In this document: piece by piece, positions 1 to 8,030 of the stretch
Layout: the number at the start of each line of letters is the position of its first letter
How positions within the stretch are numbered: position 1 is the first letter of the stretch
NCBI GenBank assembly: GCA_038230515.1
Contig: JBBRND010000002.1
Location: forward strand, 124,001 to 188,000
DNA: 64,000 nucleotides
DNA from: JAPLDB01 sp038230515
Lineage (GTDB): Bacteria; Bacteroidota; Bacteroidia; AKYH767-A; 2013-40CM-41-45
Reading direction: 5' to 3'
Translations under genes and position numbers: made by a program
The notes under the pieces: model-generated
What the model was told of the DNA's origin: nothing
Databases searched by the model: none
The model's input: only the letters and a program-made list of their open reading frames with translations

Positions 1-1
1 C

Positions 2-439
2 CCCGGACTATGCTTCTGTGATACAGACTCCGCTGCCATAGCTGCCACAATTTATGATGGTTATGATGATATTACTTTGGGATTGCTCACATTCACTCCT
101 GTTGCGAACTGCGACAGCAGCGCACTTGCAGGTATTCCTCCCATTATTTGTTCAACGTTTGCCACCGGCATTCAAGCAGCAATCTCCAAACCACAATCCG
201 GAATTACCATCTTCCCCAACCCTTCTTCTTCCGATGCCACCCTCCACTCCTCCACCTCTTTCACCAATGCCTCGCTCACCATATATAACATCTACGGGCA
301 GCAGGTAAAGCAACTGAATCATCTAACGGGGCAATCGGTTACGCTGCATCGCGATCATCTTGCAAGCGGTTTGTATTTTATTCGCCTCACAGAAAATTTT
401 AAAACACTTGCGGTGGAGAAGCTGGTGATTGAGGATTGA
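2..439 (+). CDS. C-terminal end of a T9SS-secreted protein (5' truncated by window)
   Basis: The reading frame is open from base 2 to the stop at 439, so this is the last ~145 residues of a gene that begins outside the window. The last ~80 residues form a type A T9SS sorting domain. They show an FPNP motif (GITIFPNP), a beta-strand segment with LTIYNIYGQQV, and the closing pattern SGLYFIRL followed by a basic/hydrophobic tail. In this family the domain directs export through the type IX system and anchoring at the cell surface. Nothing in the visible part identifies the mature function. The Cys- and Ser-rich stretch before the sorting domain could be the end of an extracellular repeat. The sorting-domain call is firm and the protein identity is unknown. 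Confidence 0.85.
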   Translation, partial: PGLCFCDTDSAAIAATIYDGYDDITLGLLTFTPVANCDSSALAGIPPIICSTFATGIQAAISKPQSGITIFPNPSSSDATLHSSTSFTNASLTIYNIYGQQVKQLNHLTGQSVTLHRDHLASGLYFIRLTENFKTLAVEKLVIED

Positions 440-597
440 AGTATAAAACCTTAGTAGGAAAAAGTTAAACAGCTAAACAAAACCTTATTCGCTTATTTAT
501 TTATTGATCAATATGCGTGAACCTGAAAGAAGGTAATAAGGGATGGTGTCTCTGCGATTATTTATTCTACTAAGGTTAAAAAAAATCTTCTTACCCC

Positions 598-1329
598 TTA
601 CCCCGTAACCGGCACCGCCACACTAAGCGCACTCACCTGGCTTTTGCCGTTTTGGGAGTAGGCATAAAGGTGATAGTCAGTACCGGCAGTTAATCCGGTG
701 AAGTGAGTAAACTTTCCCTTCTGCGCAGCCGTCATCACAATAAATTCTCCTTTGTTAGTGAGTTTAATTCTAAGCTGACCTTGCGAAATTGAAATGGTTG
801 CTCCGGCTGCTATTTCCACCAGTATGTAAGTAGTTTGCGAGGGCTGATAGTCCACTCCGTTAATAATGCGCGCATCGGCATTGCCGGTGCCCACATTGGC
901 TATGGTAACAATTGGTACTTCCGGAATTCCTTTTTTAGTAGCCGTTAATTTTTGAGGAGTAAGAAAGGAGAGCGTAATGTTGGCAGCCGCTTCCAGGCGC
1001 GAAGTGCGGTTTGCATCATCGTTACTGATTACCTGCACCTGATTGGCATAGCTATCGAGCCAGATTTTTCCGAGAACTACTTTAGTGGCTATGATATTTT
1101 TATTTCCCGTTGTGGGTGCAAGGGCATGGGCATCGAGTGCGGCTTGAATGGCGGCTGCTGCGGCAGTGCCGTCAGTATAAAAAGCGGTAAGGATGTGCGG
1201 GTTTTTAAACAGCGTGGCAGCGGAGCCAGTATCCGCGCAATTAGTAACGTAGCTGCGCACTTCGTCAGGGTTAGTAGATTTCGTAAAAACAGTTCGTTTA
1301 ACTTTTACTTCTTTTAGGTTAGTTGCCAT
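598..1329 (-). CDS. Orphan 243-aa protein downstream of 21-bp array 1 (FN3-like C-terminus)
   Basis: A 243-residue protein with no signal peptide and no membrane segment, so probably cytoplasmic. Residues ~1-120 contain Ala/Thr-rich helical stretches, for example around residues 55-70. Residues ~140-243 look like beta structure, with the phrase GLTAGTDYHLYAYSQNGKS near the end, which is how the last strands of a fibronectin type III-like fold often read. I recognise no catalytic motif. The gene starts 68 bp downstream of a block of nine 21-bp tandem repeats that point the same way. Two other loci in the window (15926 and 61010) repeat this arrangement. The ATG at 1329 is preceded by an A/T-rich leader without a clear Shine-Dalgarno, as is usual in Bacteroidota. 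Function unknown. Confidence 0.75.
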   Translation of the reverse strand: MATNLKEVKVKRTVFTKSTNPDEVRSYVTNCADTGSAATLFKNPHILTAFYTDGTAAAAAIQAALDAHALAPTTGNKNIIATKVVLGKIWLDSYANQVQVISNDDANRTSRLEAAANITLSFLTPQKLTATKKGIPEVPIVTIANVGTGNADARIINGVDYQPSQTTYILVEIAAGATISISQGQLRIKLTNKGEFIVMTAAQKGKFTHFTGLTAGTDYHLYAYSQNGKSQVSALSVAVPVTG

Positions 1330-1397
1330 GGTTTAATTTAGTTAGGTTAGATTTAGATTGAATTTTATTGTTTTTAAGCTAATTAATTTATAAAAAG

Positions 1398-1586
1398 TAT
1401 TGATTGAACTTCAAACAGTATGAATTGGAACTCAAACAATATGAATTGACGTTCAAACAGTATGAATTGGAACCCAAACAATATGAATTGAGCTTCAAAC
1501 AATATGAATTAGAACTCAAACAATATGAATTGAAGTTCAAACAATATGAATTGAAGTTCAAACAGTATGGATTGAAGTTCAAACAG
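1398..1586 (-). repeat. 21-bp tandem repeat array 1 (nine units)
   Basis: Nine consecutive units of exactly 21 bp with no insertions or deletions. Read in the direction of the downstream gene (minus strand), the conserved core is CTGTTTGAACTTCAATTCA followed by TA. The flanks (CAAACA and TATGAATT on the plus strand) are nearly invariant, while the five central bases vary. Each unit contains a small dyad, TTGAA-N-TTCAA. In the unit at 1461-1481 the fourth pair is G-C instead of A-T (TTGG...CCAA), so the dyad is partly kept although the sequence changes. A weaker unit may exist on either side. There are no unique spacers, so it is not a CRISPR. Confidence 0.95.
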
Positions 1587-1721
1587 TATTCTTTACTGTT
1601 GGGTTTGTATAGGTTAACCGGGGAGAAAAGGGGAAGCGGCAGGTACGAACCAGGTGTCCACATCAGTTGCATCCCGTTAACCGCATAAGTTGTGTTGGCT
1701 TTGTTCATCGTTTAAAAAGTG

Positions 1722-2000
1722 TTAGACCTGGATTGCTATTTTGGTTGGCGTTAAGGTTTCTGAATCTGCACTAGACACCCAACTGTAGAATTCGACCAGG
1801 TTTAAATCATACACCATGGCGATACGTTCTATCTGGCTTCCTCCTGCATCTATATCTCCATTTTCTATTCTGCGGTATTGGGTTACATTCATATTAGCTG
1901 CAAGTGCTACATCTTTCTGACTCATTTTATTTTCTATGCGAATCCCTTTTAATCTCCTGGCTAATGAAGCGATTGAAGCTTGTTTAAAAATTTTTGACAT
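1722..2000 (-). CDS. XRE-family helix-turn-helix regulator
   Basis: A 92-residue DNA-binding protein when the start is placed at the ATG at 2000 (MSKIFK...). The frame stays open upstream to 2180, but that extra part has odd composition and no homology that I recognise, so the shorter form is preferred. Residues ~13-70 form a cro/C1-type HTH: LKGIRIENKMSQKDVALAAN, then a recognition helix NVTQYRRIENG and the usual final helix. It sits upstream of array 1 and its orphan gene on the same strand, and is divergent from the 70-aa gene at 2360. The intergenic space holds two perfect dyads (2136-2150 and 2172-2188) that could be its operators. A link between this regulator and the array is suggested only by position. 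Confidence 0.75.
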   Translation of the reverse strand: MSKIFKQASIASLARRLKGIRIENKMSQKDVALAANMNVTQYRRIENGDIDAGGSQIERIAMVYDLNLVEFYSWVSSADSETLTPTKIAIQV

Positions 2001-2135
2001 GGGCGAAGATGAAGCGATGGCAATTAACAGATCGCACATATTTGTGTTATTGTTTGTAACTTTTAAAAATAATTTTGAACCGGAATTTGATGAGGATGCT
2101 ACCGCCAGTGCAAACTTTTTTTTAAAATTGAAAAC

Positions 2136-2188
2136 TACACCCCCGGTGTAATTTTGAAAATTATTTTGATGAAACGCCACTGGCGTTT
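2136..2188. promoter_or_regulatory. Two palindromes upstream of the XRE regulator, candidate operators
   Basis: TACACC-CCC-GGTGTA at 2136-2150 and AAACGCCA-C-TGGCGTTT at 2172-2188 are perfect inverted repeats with 6- and 8-bp arms. They lie between the divergent XRE regulator and the 70-aa gene. A related half-site (CGCCAGTG) occurs near 2103. The size and symmetry are what is expected of operators for dimeric XRE repressors. No binding is demonstrated. Confidence 0.45.
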
Positions 2189-2251
2189 AAACTTAATTTG
2201 CAGAACCCTGAAGAAATATTTACCGCCTTCTATCTTTTCTTTTAATAAAAA

Positions 2252-2259
2252 TATCTTTG
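2252..2259 (+). promoter_or_regulatory. Bacteroidota -7 box for the 70-aa gene
   Basis: TATCTTTG is an exact match to the TAnnTTTG -7 element of the main Bacteroidota sigma factor. It would start transcription near 2266 and leave a leader of about 95 nt that contains a small hairpin (CGCAC-TGTG-GTGCG, 2281-2294). Its presence supports the gene at 2360. Confidence 0.55.
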
Positions 2260-2359
2260 TAAAAATTTCAACACGTACCCCGCACTGTGGTGCGCGAAAA
2301 AAGATATACAGTAAACCATACTTCAGCAGTAACGCAATTCTTCAGCAATTTTTAATAGG

Positions 2360-2572
2360 ATGAAAAACACCACCAAACTCAGAAATATTCTTCAGCTCTA
2401 TACCCTTTCTCTTGATATGGATGATGAAGAAATGTTCCGCGTAACTATGGCTGATAAAAGAAATAGTGATTTAAAAACATTCTCTCATAAGGAATATACG
2501 GTTGTTATAGGAAAAGCATTCAGCCACATGATGCAGCAGATCAAAGCAAAGAATAAGAAATTAAATCAATAG
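2360..2572 (+). CDS. Small hypothetical protein, 70 aa
   Basis: A 70-residue soluble protein with an acidic middle (MDDEEMF) and a lysine-rich C-terminal helix (QQIKAKNKKLNQ). It has no signal peptide and no family that I recognise. The coding character is supported by a perfect -7 box at 2252, an ATG start, balanced composition compared with the surrounding A/T-rich DNA, and a strong hairpin beginning at its stop codon. It is divergent from the XRE regulator and may be controlled by it. Function unknown. Confidence 0.6.
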   Translation: MKNTTKLRNILQLYTLSLDMDDEEMFRVTMADKRNSDLKTFSHKEYTVVIGKAFSHMMQQIKAKNKKLNQ

Positions 2573-2626
2573 CCACTTCCTGACAGGTAGAGCGAAGGCA
2601 AGTGCGGAGTTCTCCTGTCAGGTGGC
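2572..2626 (+). terminator. Long hairpin at the end of the 70-aa gene
   Basis: GCCA plus CCTGACAGG (with a 3-nt bulge) pairs with CCTGTCAGG plus TGGC, enclosing a ~23-nt loop. The sequence TATTTTAATA follows. It could act as an intrinsic terminator although the U-tract is imperfect. It shares the CCTGACA arm sequence with the next hairpin at 2645. Confidence 0.5.
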
Positions 2627-2644
2627 TATTTTAATACGTTAACA

Positions 2645-2675
2645 CCTGACACGAGAAAAATCCCTACGTGTCAGG
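2645..2675. repeat. Second CCTGACA hairpin, REP/MITE-like
   Basis: CCTGACACG and CGTGTCAGG are perfect 9-bp inverted arms around a 13-nt loop. The arm begins with the same CCTGACA heptamer as the hairpin 20 bp upstream. Two related hairpins back to back look like a dispersed palindromic repeat (REP or MITE remnant) rather than two unrelated terminators. Confidence 0.5.
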
Positions 2676-2741
2676 AAAGTGATTCCGAATTATTTTTTAG
2701 AAAAGAAGTATTATTGCTCTATGCCTTTCGCCTTCACAAAC

Positions 2742-4778
2742 ATGATGAAAAAATATTTTTCTACACCGGTAGTATTTTGTTTTCTCCTCTTCCTGGTTTT
2801 TCCGGTGTGCGTTTCCTATCAGTTGATGGATGCTTTTGTAACCCCGCGCGTAATTTTAATTGCCGCTACCGTGTTGGTTTTGGTGCTCATTACGTTCTTT
2901 CAATCACCAATTAATATTGACGCTTTAAAGAATGTTGCGGTTTATGCGCTGCTTATTTTTCTATTGCTCTATGCATTCAGCATTTTTAAATCCATCAATT
3001 CGGGTGATGCGTGGTTTGAATGGATGAAATCGTTTGCAGGATTTTCTGTACTCTTTATTAGTGCACAACTTTTCGTTAAAGAAGAAAGCAGGAAAACATT
3101 GCTGAAGTTTTCGCAGGTGAGCGTTCTTATTCTTTCAACCGTATATTGCTACCAGTGGATTTATTTCTTAAAGCATCAGAAACTCGATTTTGTTTTTGAT
3201 CTCAAGCTGCACATTGCCTCTACCCTTGGCAATAAAAACTTCTATGGAGAAGTAGTTTGCCTGCTTTTCCCGATGAGTGTAATTTCTTTTTTTTCGTTTG
3301 ATAAGAAATGGAAAACGCTGAGCGCGGTAAACATCGTTATTCTTATTACTACTATTTTACTCACGCAATCGTTTGCTGTGATGGCAGCATTTTTTGTGGC
3401 AGTTGTTATCGTATGCGCTGCTTTTTATCTTACTCAACCCGCACGCACGGTTTCAAATCTGAAACTAATAAGTGCATCAGCTATTGTGCTTCTTGTTTTG
3501 TGTCTTGGAATTTACAAATCAGGAGCAATAAAAGATTTAGGTCAGCGGGTAAGCACAGTTCAACATTACATTCAGAATCCTGAACTGATTGATTCCACTA
3601 CCAGAGCAAACAGCAACAGCACCTTTGAGCGCGTTATGTTATGGCGAAATTCCATTTCACTCATCAAAGAAAATCCAATCACAGGTTGCGGAGCGTCCAA
3701 CTGGAAATTACTGTATCCGAAATACGGAATAGGCGGCACTCGCTATATTGAAGACGGCAACGTTCATTACGAACATCCGCATAACGATTACCTGCTGATA
3801 GCTGCAGAGTCAGGCATATTTACGCTCATCGCATTTTTACTTTTTCTTTTCTCTCTACTATGGATTTCAATTCGAGAACTGAAACGCAGCCATGTGAACC
3901 GGCTCTGGTTTGCAGCAATTTTATTTGCAGTAATCTGCTTTTTCATCATCAGCATTTTTTCTTTTCCGAGAATGAGATTTTATGGATGGATACTGCTCAG
4001 CATTTATTCCGGCATCCTGTTTTCTTTTTCATCAGAAGAAAAAAAATTCTCCGTACAACAATTTCGGCTAATTAATAAGGGCACTATTGCCCTTATTACA
4101 GGCATTTCGTTATGGACACTTATTGCAGGCATCATCCGTTACACTAACGAGGTTCACTCAAAAGGAGTTCAACTTGCAAAGAAGCAGCAGAACTATCCTC
4201 GCGTGGTGCGCGAAGCAGAGAAGGCATCGTCCTTTTATTTTCCTATTGATGAGACAGCAACTCCATTTACCTGGTACAAAGGCATGGCTCTCTTCTACAG
4301 CAACAAGGTAGAGAATGCAAAGGTTGAATATGAAGATGCCATTTTGAAAAACCCATATCATATTCAGTTGCTTAATGATCTTGCAACAAGCTATGAGCAA
4401 TCTAATGAGCGGGAGAAGGCAGTTGAGCTGTATCAACGCGCATTGATGGTTACACCGCAGTTTCCGCACTCACTATTAAACATCAGCGCCTGTTATTTCA
4501 ATATGGGGAAAATTGATTCGGCTTATTTTTATATTGATAAAGTATTCGGAATAAAGTTGAGCGGACAGGAAAAGAAAAGCTATGATGTTTTTCTTCCCGC
4601 CATCCTGCACGGAAAAATTATAGCCGATGCAAAAACTTTTCCTGATGACTCCAAAGCAAAAATGACTGAAGCAGCCAATGATGCTGAATTATTCACCTCC
4701 GTTTATCGGCAGTCTAAACAGGAAAACATACCGTTCACCAAAATGTTGAATGATTCTTTGGAAGCAAGGAAAAAATAA
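2742..4778 (+). CDS. O-antigen ligase-like (Wzy_C) membrane protein with C-terminal TPRs
   Basis: An integral membrane protein with about 11 hydrophobic segments across residues ~10-460. It has the Wzy_C signature region: GCGASNWKLLYPKYG followed by HPHNDYLLIAAESG in a large periplasmic loop. This family includes O-antigen ligases and polymerases that act on lipid-linked glycans. The C-terminal ~200 residues carry tetratricopeptide repeats (LLNDLATSYEQSNEREKAVE and the following helices), a fusion common in Bacteroidota. The start was placed at the ATG at 2742, just before the first membrane helix. An ATG at 2721 and a GTG at 2679 are in frame, but the latter lies inside the upstream region of hairpins. 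The neighbours do not reveal the substrate. Ligase versus polymerase cannot be decided. Confidence 0.85.
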   Translation: MMKKYFSTPVVFCFLLFLVFPVCVSYQLMDAFVTPRVILIAATVLVLVLITFFQSPINIDALKNVAVYALLIFLLLYAFSIFKSINSGDAWFEWMKSFAGFSVLFISAQLFVKEESRKTLLKFSQVSVLILSTVYCYQWIYFLKHQKLDFVFDLKLHIASTLGNKNFYGEVVCLLFPMSVISFFSFDKKWKTLSAVNIVILITTILLTQSFAVMAAFFVAVVIVCAAFYLTQPARTVSNLKLISASAIVLLVLCLGIYKSGAIKDLGQRVSTVQHYIQNPELIDSTTRANSNSTFERVMLWRNSISLIKENPITGCGASNWKLLYPKYGIGGTRYIEDGNVHYEHPHNDYLLIAAESGIFTLIAFLLFLFSLLWISIRELKRSHVNRLWFAAILFAVICFFIISIFSFPRMRFYGWILLSIYSGILFSFSSEEKKFSVQQFRLINKGTIALITGISLWTLIAGIIRYTNEVHSKGVQLAKKQQNYPRVVREAEKASSFYFPIDETATPFTWYKGMALFYSNKVENAKVEYEDAILKNPYHIQLLNDLATSYEQSNEREKAVELYQRALMVTPQFPHSLLNISACYFNMGKIDSAYFYIDKVFGIKLSGQEKKSYDVFLPAILHGKIIADAKTFPDDSKAKMTEAANDAELFTSVYRQSKQENIPFTKMLNDSLEARKK

Positions 4779-4789
4779 TTCTATTTTTG
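4757..4789 (+). promoter_or_regulatory. Promoter for the 579-aa T9SS protein
   Basis: TTTG (4757-4760) followed after 21 bp by TATTTTTG (4782-4789) matches the Bacteroidota -33/-7 arrangement. It overlaps the last codons of the preceding gene and gives a leader of about 20 nt before the ATG at 4818. Confidence 0.6.
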
Positions 4790-4817
4790 TTTCTCGTATA
4801 ACCAATAAACCATCGTC

Positions 4818-6557
4818 ATGAAAAAAAATGTACTTCTCTTTTTATTATTTCTTCTTGCATCGGCAGTTGCACACTCGCAGCTTGCTTCTATAAGACCGGA
4901 TTTTGCAAACCCCGGACAAATACTACGTACATATATTGTAGCTCAATCGTTCTCTCTTGGTTCTCCACCTCTCAGTTACCAGGATATTTATCTTGAAAAT
5001 GGCATTGATATTATTTATTGCGATCCAGCATTTGATCCAATGATAAATGTGTATCAGAATTGTTTCCCATACAATTGCGATTCCCTCTATGCTGACTTTA
5101 CGATCCCCCCAAATACACCAACGGGGTATTACAATGTTCATGTCATTGCTCAGTGGCCGATAGGTCCTCAGGATAATATTTTTTCCAACGGATTTTTTAT
5201 CGGACTATCACCATCAACAATAGAAGGCGATATCTATTTTGATACCAATCAAAACGGAGTGCATGACGGAGGAGATTTCCCAATACAAAATCAACGCGCG
5301 CTGTTAAATCCGGCAGGCATTAATTTATATACGGATGCAAACGGACATTACCATGGTTACGTGGATACTGGAAGTTGTTCTGTTAGCTGGGTTCCTTCCG
5401 GCACATTCAGTCAAACGTCAACTCCGTTGGTTTACAACCATAACGTACCGCCTTCTGTAACGGGTGATGATTTTGGAATATACTCTTCCGGAGTTTTATA
5501 CCAGCAGTCCGTAGGGTTTTATACGCACCCTATGCGTTGCTATTATCGCGGCTTCAGTGCCATTAATATTTCCAACAGCGGCTTTGCTCCAGAGAATGGT
5601 TCGGTCACTCTTATTCATTCGTCCAATCTTGCATTTGATCCTACTTCCACAGGAGGAAATACAATCTCAGGAGATTCAGTTACATGGTCGTATTCGAATT
5701 TACAATCAGGAAATCAACTTAGCTACAACGGATATTTTTTTGATGGTGCTCAAGGCGATACAGTTTGGTACACATACATTGATTCTGTTTTTGACCTGAG
5801 CGGAACTTTCAGAAATGTATATTCAAACTATTACCCTTACATAATTTCATGTTCTGTTGATCCGAATGAGAAAGAGGTTTATCCTGTAGGTGAACAGGCG
5901 CAGCATTATACATTGATGAATGAATGGCTCAATTATGAAATACGTTTTCAGAATACAGGAAACGATTCGGCAGTGAACATCATCGTATATGATACGCTCG
6001 ATTCTCATTTCGACCTCAGCACATTTGAAGTAACCGGAAGCAGCCACCCGATGAATACACAGATGACTGCTGACGGTAAAGTTCAATTCACCTTCGAAAA
6101 TATTTTCCTGCCTGACAGTAACGTGGATGAACCGGGCAGCAATGGTTATGTAACTTACCAAATCAAAGCTCAGAGCGGAATACCTGATCCTACCGTTGTG
6201 ACTAACAGTGCCGGAATTGTTTTTGACTTTAATGCTCCTGTGCCTACAAATACAACAATGAATACACTGGTAACTGTCATTCCGGTTAAAGTAAATGAGG
6301 TGGAAAACCAAACAGGCATTTCCGTTTATCCGAACCCGGTGGAAGACATCCTGGTTATCCGTTATCCATTATCAGGAAATGTAAATTCTCAGTTGAAGGT
6401 TTATGACGTATTTGGAAAAGAGATTGCATCAAGCGCAATCACATCAAACCTCAAACTTCAAACATCAAACTGGGCGAATGGAATTTATTTCATCCGCATC
6501 ACCAATGCTAACGGAGAAATAATTTACAACAACAAGGTTGTGAAGATGACGAAATAG
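4818..6557 (+). CDS. T9SS-secreted surface protein with DUF7619-like domain
   Basis: A 579-residue exported protein. Residues 1-21 are a signal peptide (MKKN, hydrophobic core, cleavage after AHS). Around residues 135-200 is an SdrD-B/CnaB-like beta fold (GDIYFDTNQNGVHDGGDF). Residues ~345-495 match the Bacteroidota DUF7619/DUF11-type repeat domain, with the typical phrases CSVDPNEKEVYP, YEIRFQNTGNDSA, YDTLDSHFDL and AGIVFDFNAPVPTN. The last ~80 residues are a T9SS type A sorting domain (ISVYPNP ... WANGIYFIRI). Such proteins are displayed on the cell surface and are often adhesins or wall components. The exact role is unknown. It has its own promoter at 4757 and a terminator at 6578, so it is monocistronic. 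Confidence 0.9.
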   Translation: MKKNVLLFLLFLLASAVAHSQLASIRPDFANPGQILRTYIVAQSFSLGSPPLSYQDIYLENGIDIIYCDPAFDPMINVYQNCFPYNCDSLYADFTIPPNTPTGYYNVHVIAQWPIGPQDNIFSNGFFIGLSPSTIEGDIYFDTNQNGVHDGGDFPIQNQRALLNPAGINLYTDANGHYHGYVDTGSCSVSWVPSGTFSQTSTPLVYNHNVPPSVTGDDFGIYSSGVLYQQSVGFYTHPMRCYYRGFSAINISNSGFAPENGSVTLIHSSNLAFDPTSTGGNTISGDSVTWSYSNLQSGNQLSYNGYFFDGAQGDTVWYTYIDSVFDLSGTFRNVYSNYYPYIISCSVDPNEKEVYPVGEQAQHYTLMNEWLNYEIRFQNTGNDSAVNIIVYDTLDSHFDLSTFEVTGSSHPMNTQMTADGKVQFTFENIFLPDSNVDEPGSNGYVTYQIKAQSGIPDPTVVTNSAGIVFDFNAPVPTNTTMNTLVTVIPVKVNEVENQTGISVYPNPVEDILVIRYPLSGNVNSQLKVYDVFGKEIASSAITSNLKLQTSNWANGIYFIRITNANGEIIYNNKVVKMTK

Positions 6558-6577
6558 CTTTTTGTTAGACCATGAAG

Positions 6578-6616
6578 AAACCCTCACTACAAAAATGGCA
6601 GTGAGGGTTTTTTCTT
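6578..6616 (+). terminator. Intrinsic terminator
   Basis: AAACCCTCACT (6578-6588) pairs perfectly with AGTGAGGGTTT (6600-6610) around an 11-nt loop and runs into a T-rich tail. It ends the transcript of the 579-aa T9SS protein. Confidence 0.9.
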
Positions 6617-6857
6617 TTCTAACCCCAAAGCGTAACCAGTTGTTTGTTTAATGAAGAAGTAAGCCGATATGATAACAGGAGGTAAAAAAATACATCCGCA
6701 TAGCGAATTCATTAATGTTTGAGCTATTCGTTGCAAAGCCCTCTGCAACTTCAATAACACAGTTTCCGAGTCACTTCATTTTCAACTCACCTTCTTATAA
6801 ATTTTTGGCACAGTAATTTCAATACCCCCTGCATAACAATATAAATCTAAAAGTAAA

Positions 6858-7073
6858 ATGAAAAAAATGATTGCAAGTGCCTTTATAGCAGGCACACTAA
6901 TGTTCGCATCAGTTCATGCGCAAACTCCGGCAATGACTCCTGCCGCAAAACCGGCAACAACAGTTGCTGCTCCTGCCAAACCAACCGCAACTAAAACAGC
7001 GGTGAAACACAAAAAGGCAAGGACTAAAAAAGCTGCTGCAAAGTCAACTGACAAAGCAGGCGATAAAAAGTAA
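6858..7073 (+). CDS. Small secreted Lys/Ala-rich protein, 71 aa
   Basis: The first 21 residues form a signal peptide with cleavage after VHA (MKKMIASAF...). The mature ~50 residues contain almost only Ala, Pro, Thr and Lys. There is a PAKPAT-type linker followed by a strongly basic end (KHKKARTKKAAAK). It resembles histone-H1-like or PAKKA-type tails. Its charge suggests binding to acidic envelope polymers or DNA, but that is inference. It is flanked by terminators on both sides (6578 and 7095) and is therefore a single-gene unit. A plausible -7 region lies near 6800. Function unknown. Confidence 0.75.
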   Translation: MKKMIASAFIAGTLMFASVHAQTPAMTPAAKPATTVAAPAKPTATKTAVKHKKARTKKAAAKSTDKAGDKK

Positions 7074-7094
7074 GCAGGTAATTCCCTTACTGCG

Positions 7095-7126
7095 AAAGCC
7101 GGTCCCGTAAGACCGGCTTTTTATTT
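7095..7126 (+). terminator. Intrinsic terminator
   Basis: AAAGCCGGTC, loop CCGTAA, GACCGGCTTT, then a T-rich run. A perfect 10-bp stem just after the 71-aa gene. Confidence 0.93.
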
Positions 7127-7268
7127 ATTCAAAATACGTTATGCCTGTGCAAGAACACGCAACAGGTAATTACAAATTTTCAAAACCTAAGCGTTTTCAA
7201 AAAAAGTCAGTTCTAACAATTTTCAAGAAAATTATTTTCTACTTTCGTTCTTCAAAATAAAAAACGGT

Positions 7269-7934
7269 ATGATTCAAAAATCCACACTTGATTTTCTAAA
7301 GACACTGAAAAAGAACAACAACAAGGAATGGTTTGATGCAAACAAGGAAAAATATCTTGCCGCAAAAGCAAACATAGATTCATTTATAGAGGAAACGATT
7401 AAATCATTCACTGCGTTTGACAAGGGATTGACTGGTTTAAAGGCAAAGGATTGCGTGTTTCGAATATACCGTGATGTACGGTTTTCAAAAAACAAAACCC
7501 CGTATAAAATAAACATGGGCGCAAGCATAAATGCAGGCGGCAAAAAGATGGAGGTTGCCGGCTTTTATATTCATATAGAGCCGGGCAAAAGTTTTCTTGC
7601 AGGTGGCAGGTGGATGCCCTCTTCCGATCATCTGAAAAAGATTCGTCAGGAAATTGATTACAACGGTAAAAAACTCCACAAAATTCTTTCTGATAAAGAT
7701 TTCAAGAAACAATTCGGTGAGTTAGATAACAGCAAAGAATATAAACTAGCCCGCCCGCCAAAAGGATACGACAAAGATCATAAGGACATCGAATTGCTGA
7801 AGCTGAATAGCTACATCGTTTGGCATGAGTACAACGAGAAAGAAGTGCTGTCAGCAAACTTTCTGAAGGAACTTACAAAAACTGCAAAGACAATGAAACC
7901 GTTTCTTGATTTCCTAAATACGGCTATTGATTGA
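7269..7934 (+). CDS. DUF2461 family protein
   Basis: A 221-residue soluble protein that reads as DUF2461 (TIGR02453) along its whole length. It starts with TLDFLKTLKKNNNKEWFDANK, then has the conserved CVFRIYRDVRFSKNKTPYK and the glycine-rich GFYIHIEPGKSFLAGGRW. These are the diagnostic blocks of the family. Members are common in Bacteroidota and no biochemical activity is established to my knowledge. The length is normal. A TACTTTCG -7-like box about 20 nt upstream of the ATG fits a short leader. It is an isolated gene between a terminator and a convergent neighbour. Confidence 0.9.
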   Translation: MIQKSTLDFLKTLKKNNNKEWFDANKEKYLAAKANIDSFIEETIKSFTAFDKGLTGLKAKDCVFRIYRDVRFSKNKTPYKINMGASINAGGKKMEVAGFYIHIEPGKSFLAGGRWMPSSDHLKKIRQEIDYNGKKLHKILSDKDFKKQFGELDNSKEYKLARPPKGYDKDHKDIELLKLNSYIVWHEYNEKEVLSANFLKELTKTAKTMKPFLDFLNTAID

Positions 7935-8030
7935 GCAGCACATTGTTTTACATCAGGATACAACCCTGTCACTGCTTGTTTTAATTGAGTGAAATACGCA
8001 AGCAGTTGGGATTTTCAAAATGCTGCGTTT

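Noticed and set aside
1388..1708. A 106-aa frame on the minus strand through array 1 that encodes nine heptads of the form YCLxxNS
   Set aside because: A 21-bp period without stops is open by construction. The frame begins 13 bp after the XRE gene, and its first ~36 residues might be coding, but the peptide pattern is not conserved in arrays 2 and 3, where gene-sense frames have stops or a different heptad.
2154..2363. A 69-aa frame between the XRE gene and the 70-aa gene
   Set aside because: It overlaps the palindrome and the perfect -7 box of the next gene and has a random-looking composition.
5847..6311. A 154-aa antisense frame inside the 579-aa T9SS gene
   Set aside because: The sense frame has recognised domains, and the antisense product is Cys/His/Arg-rich without any motif.
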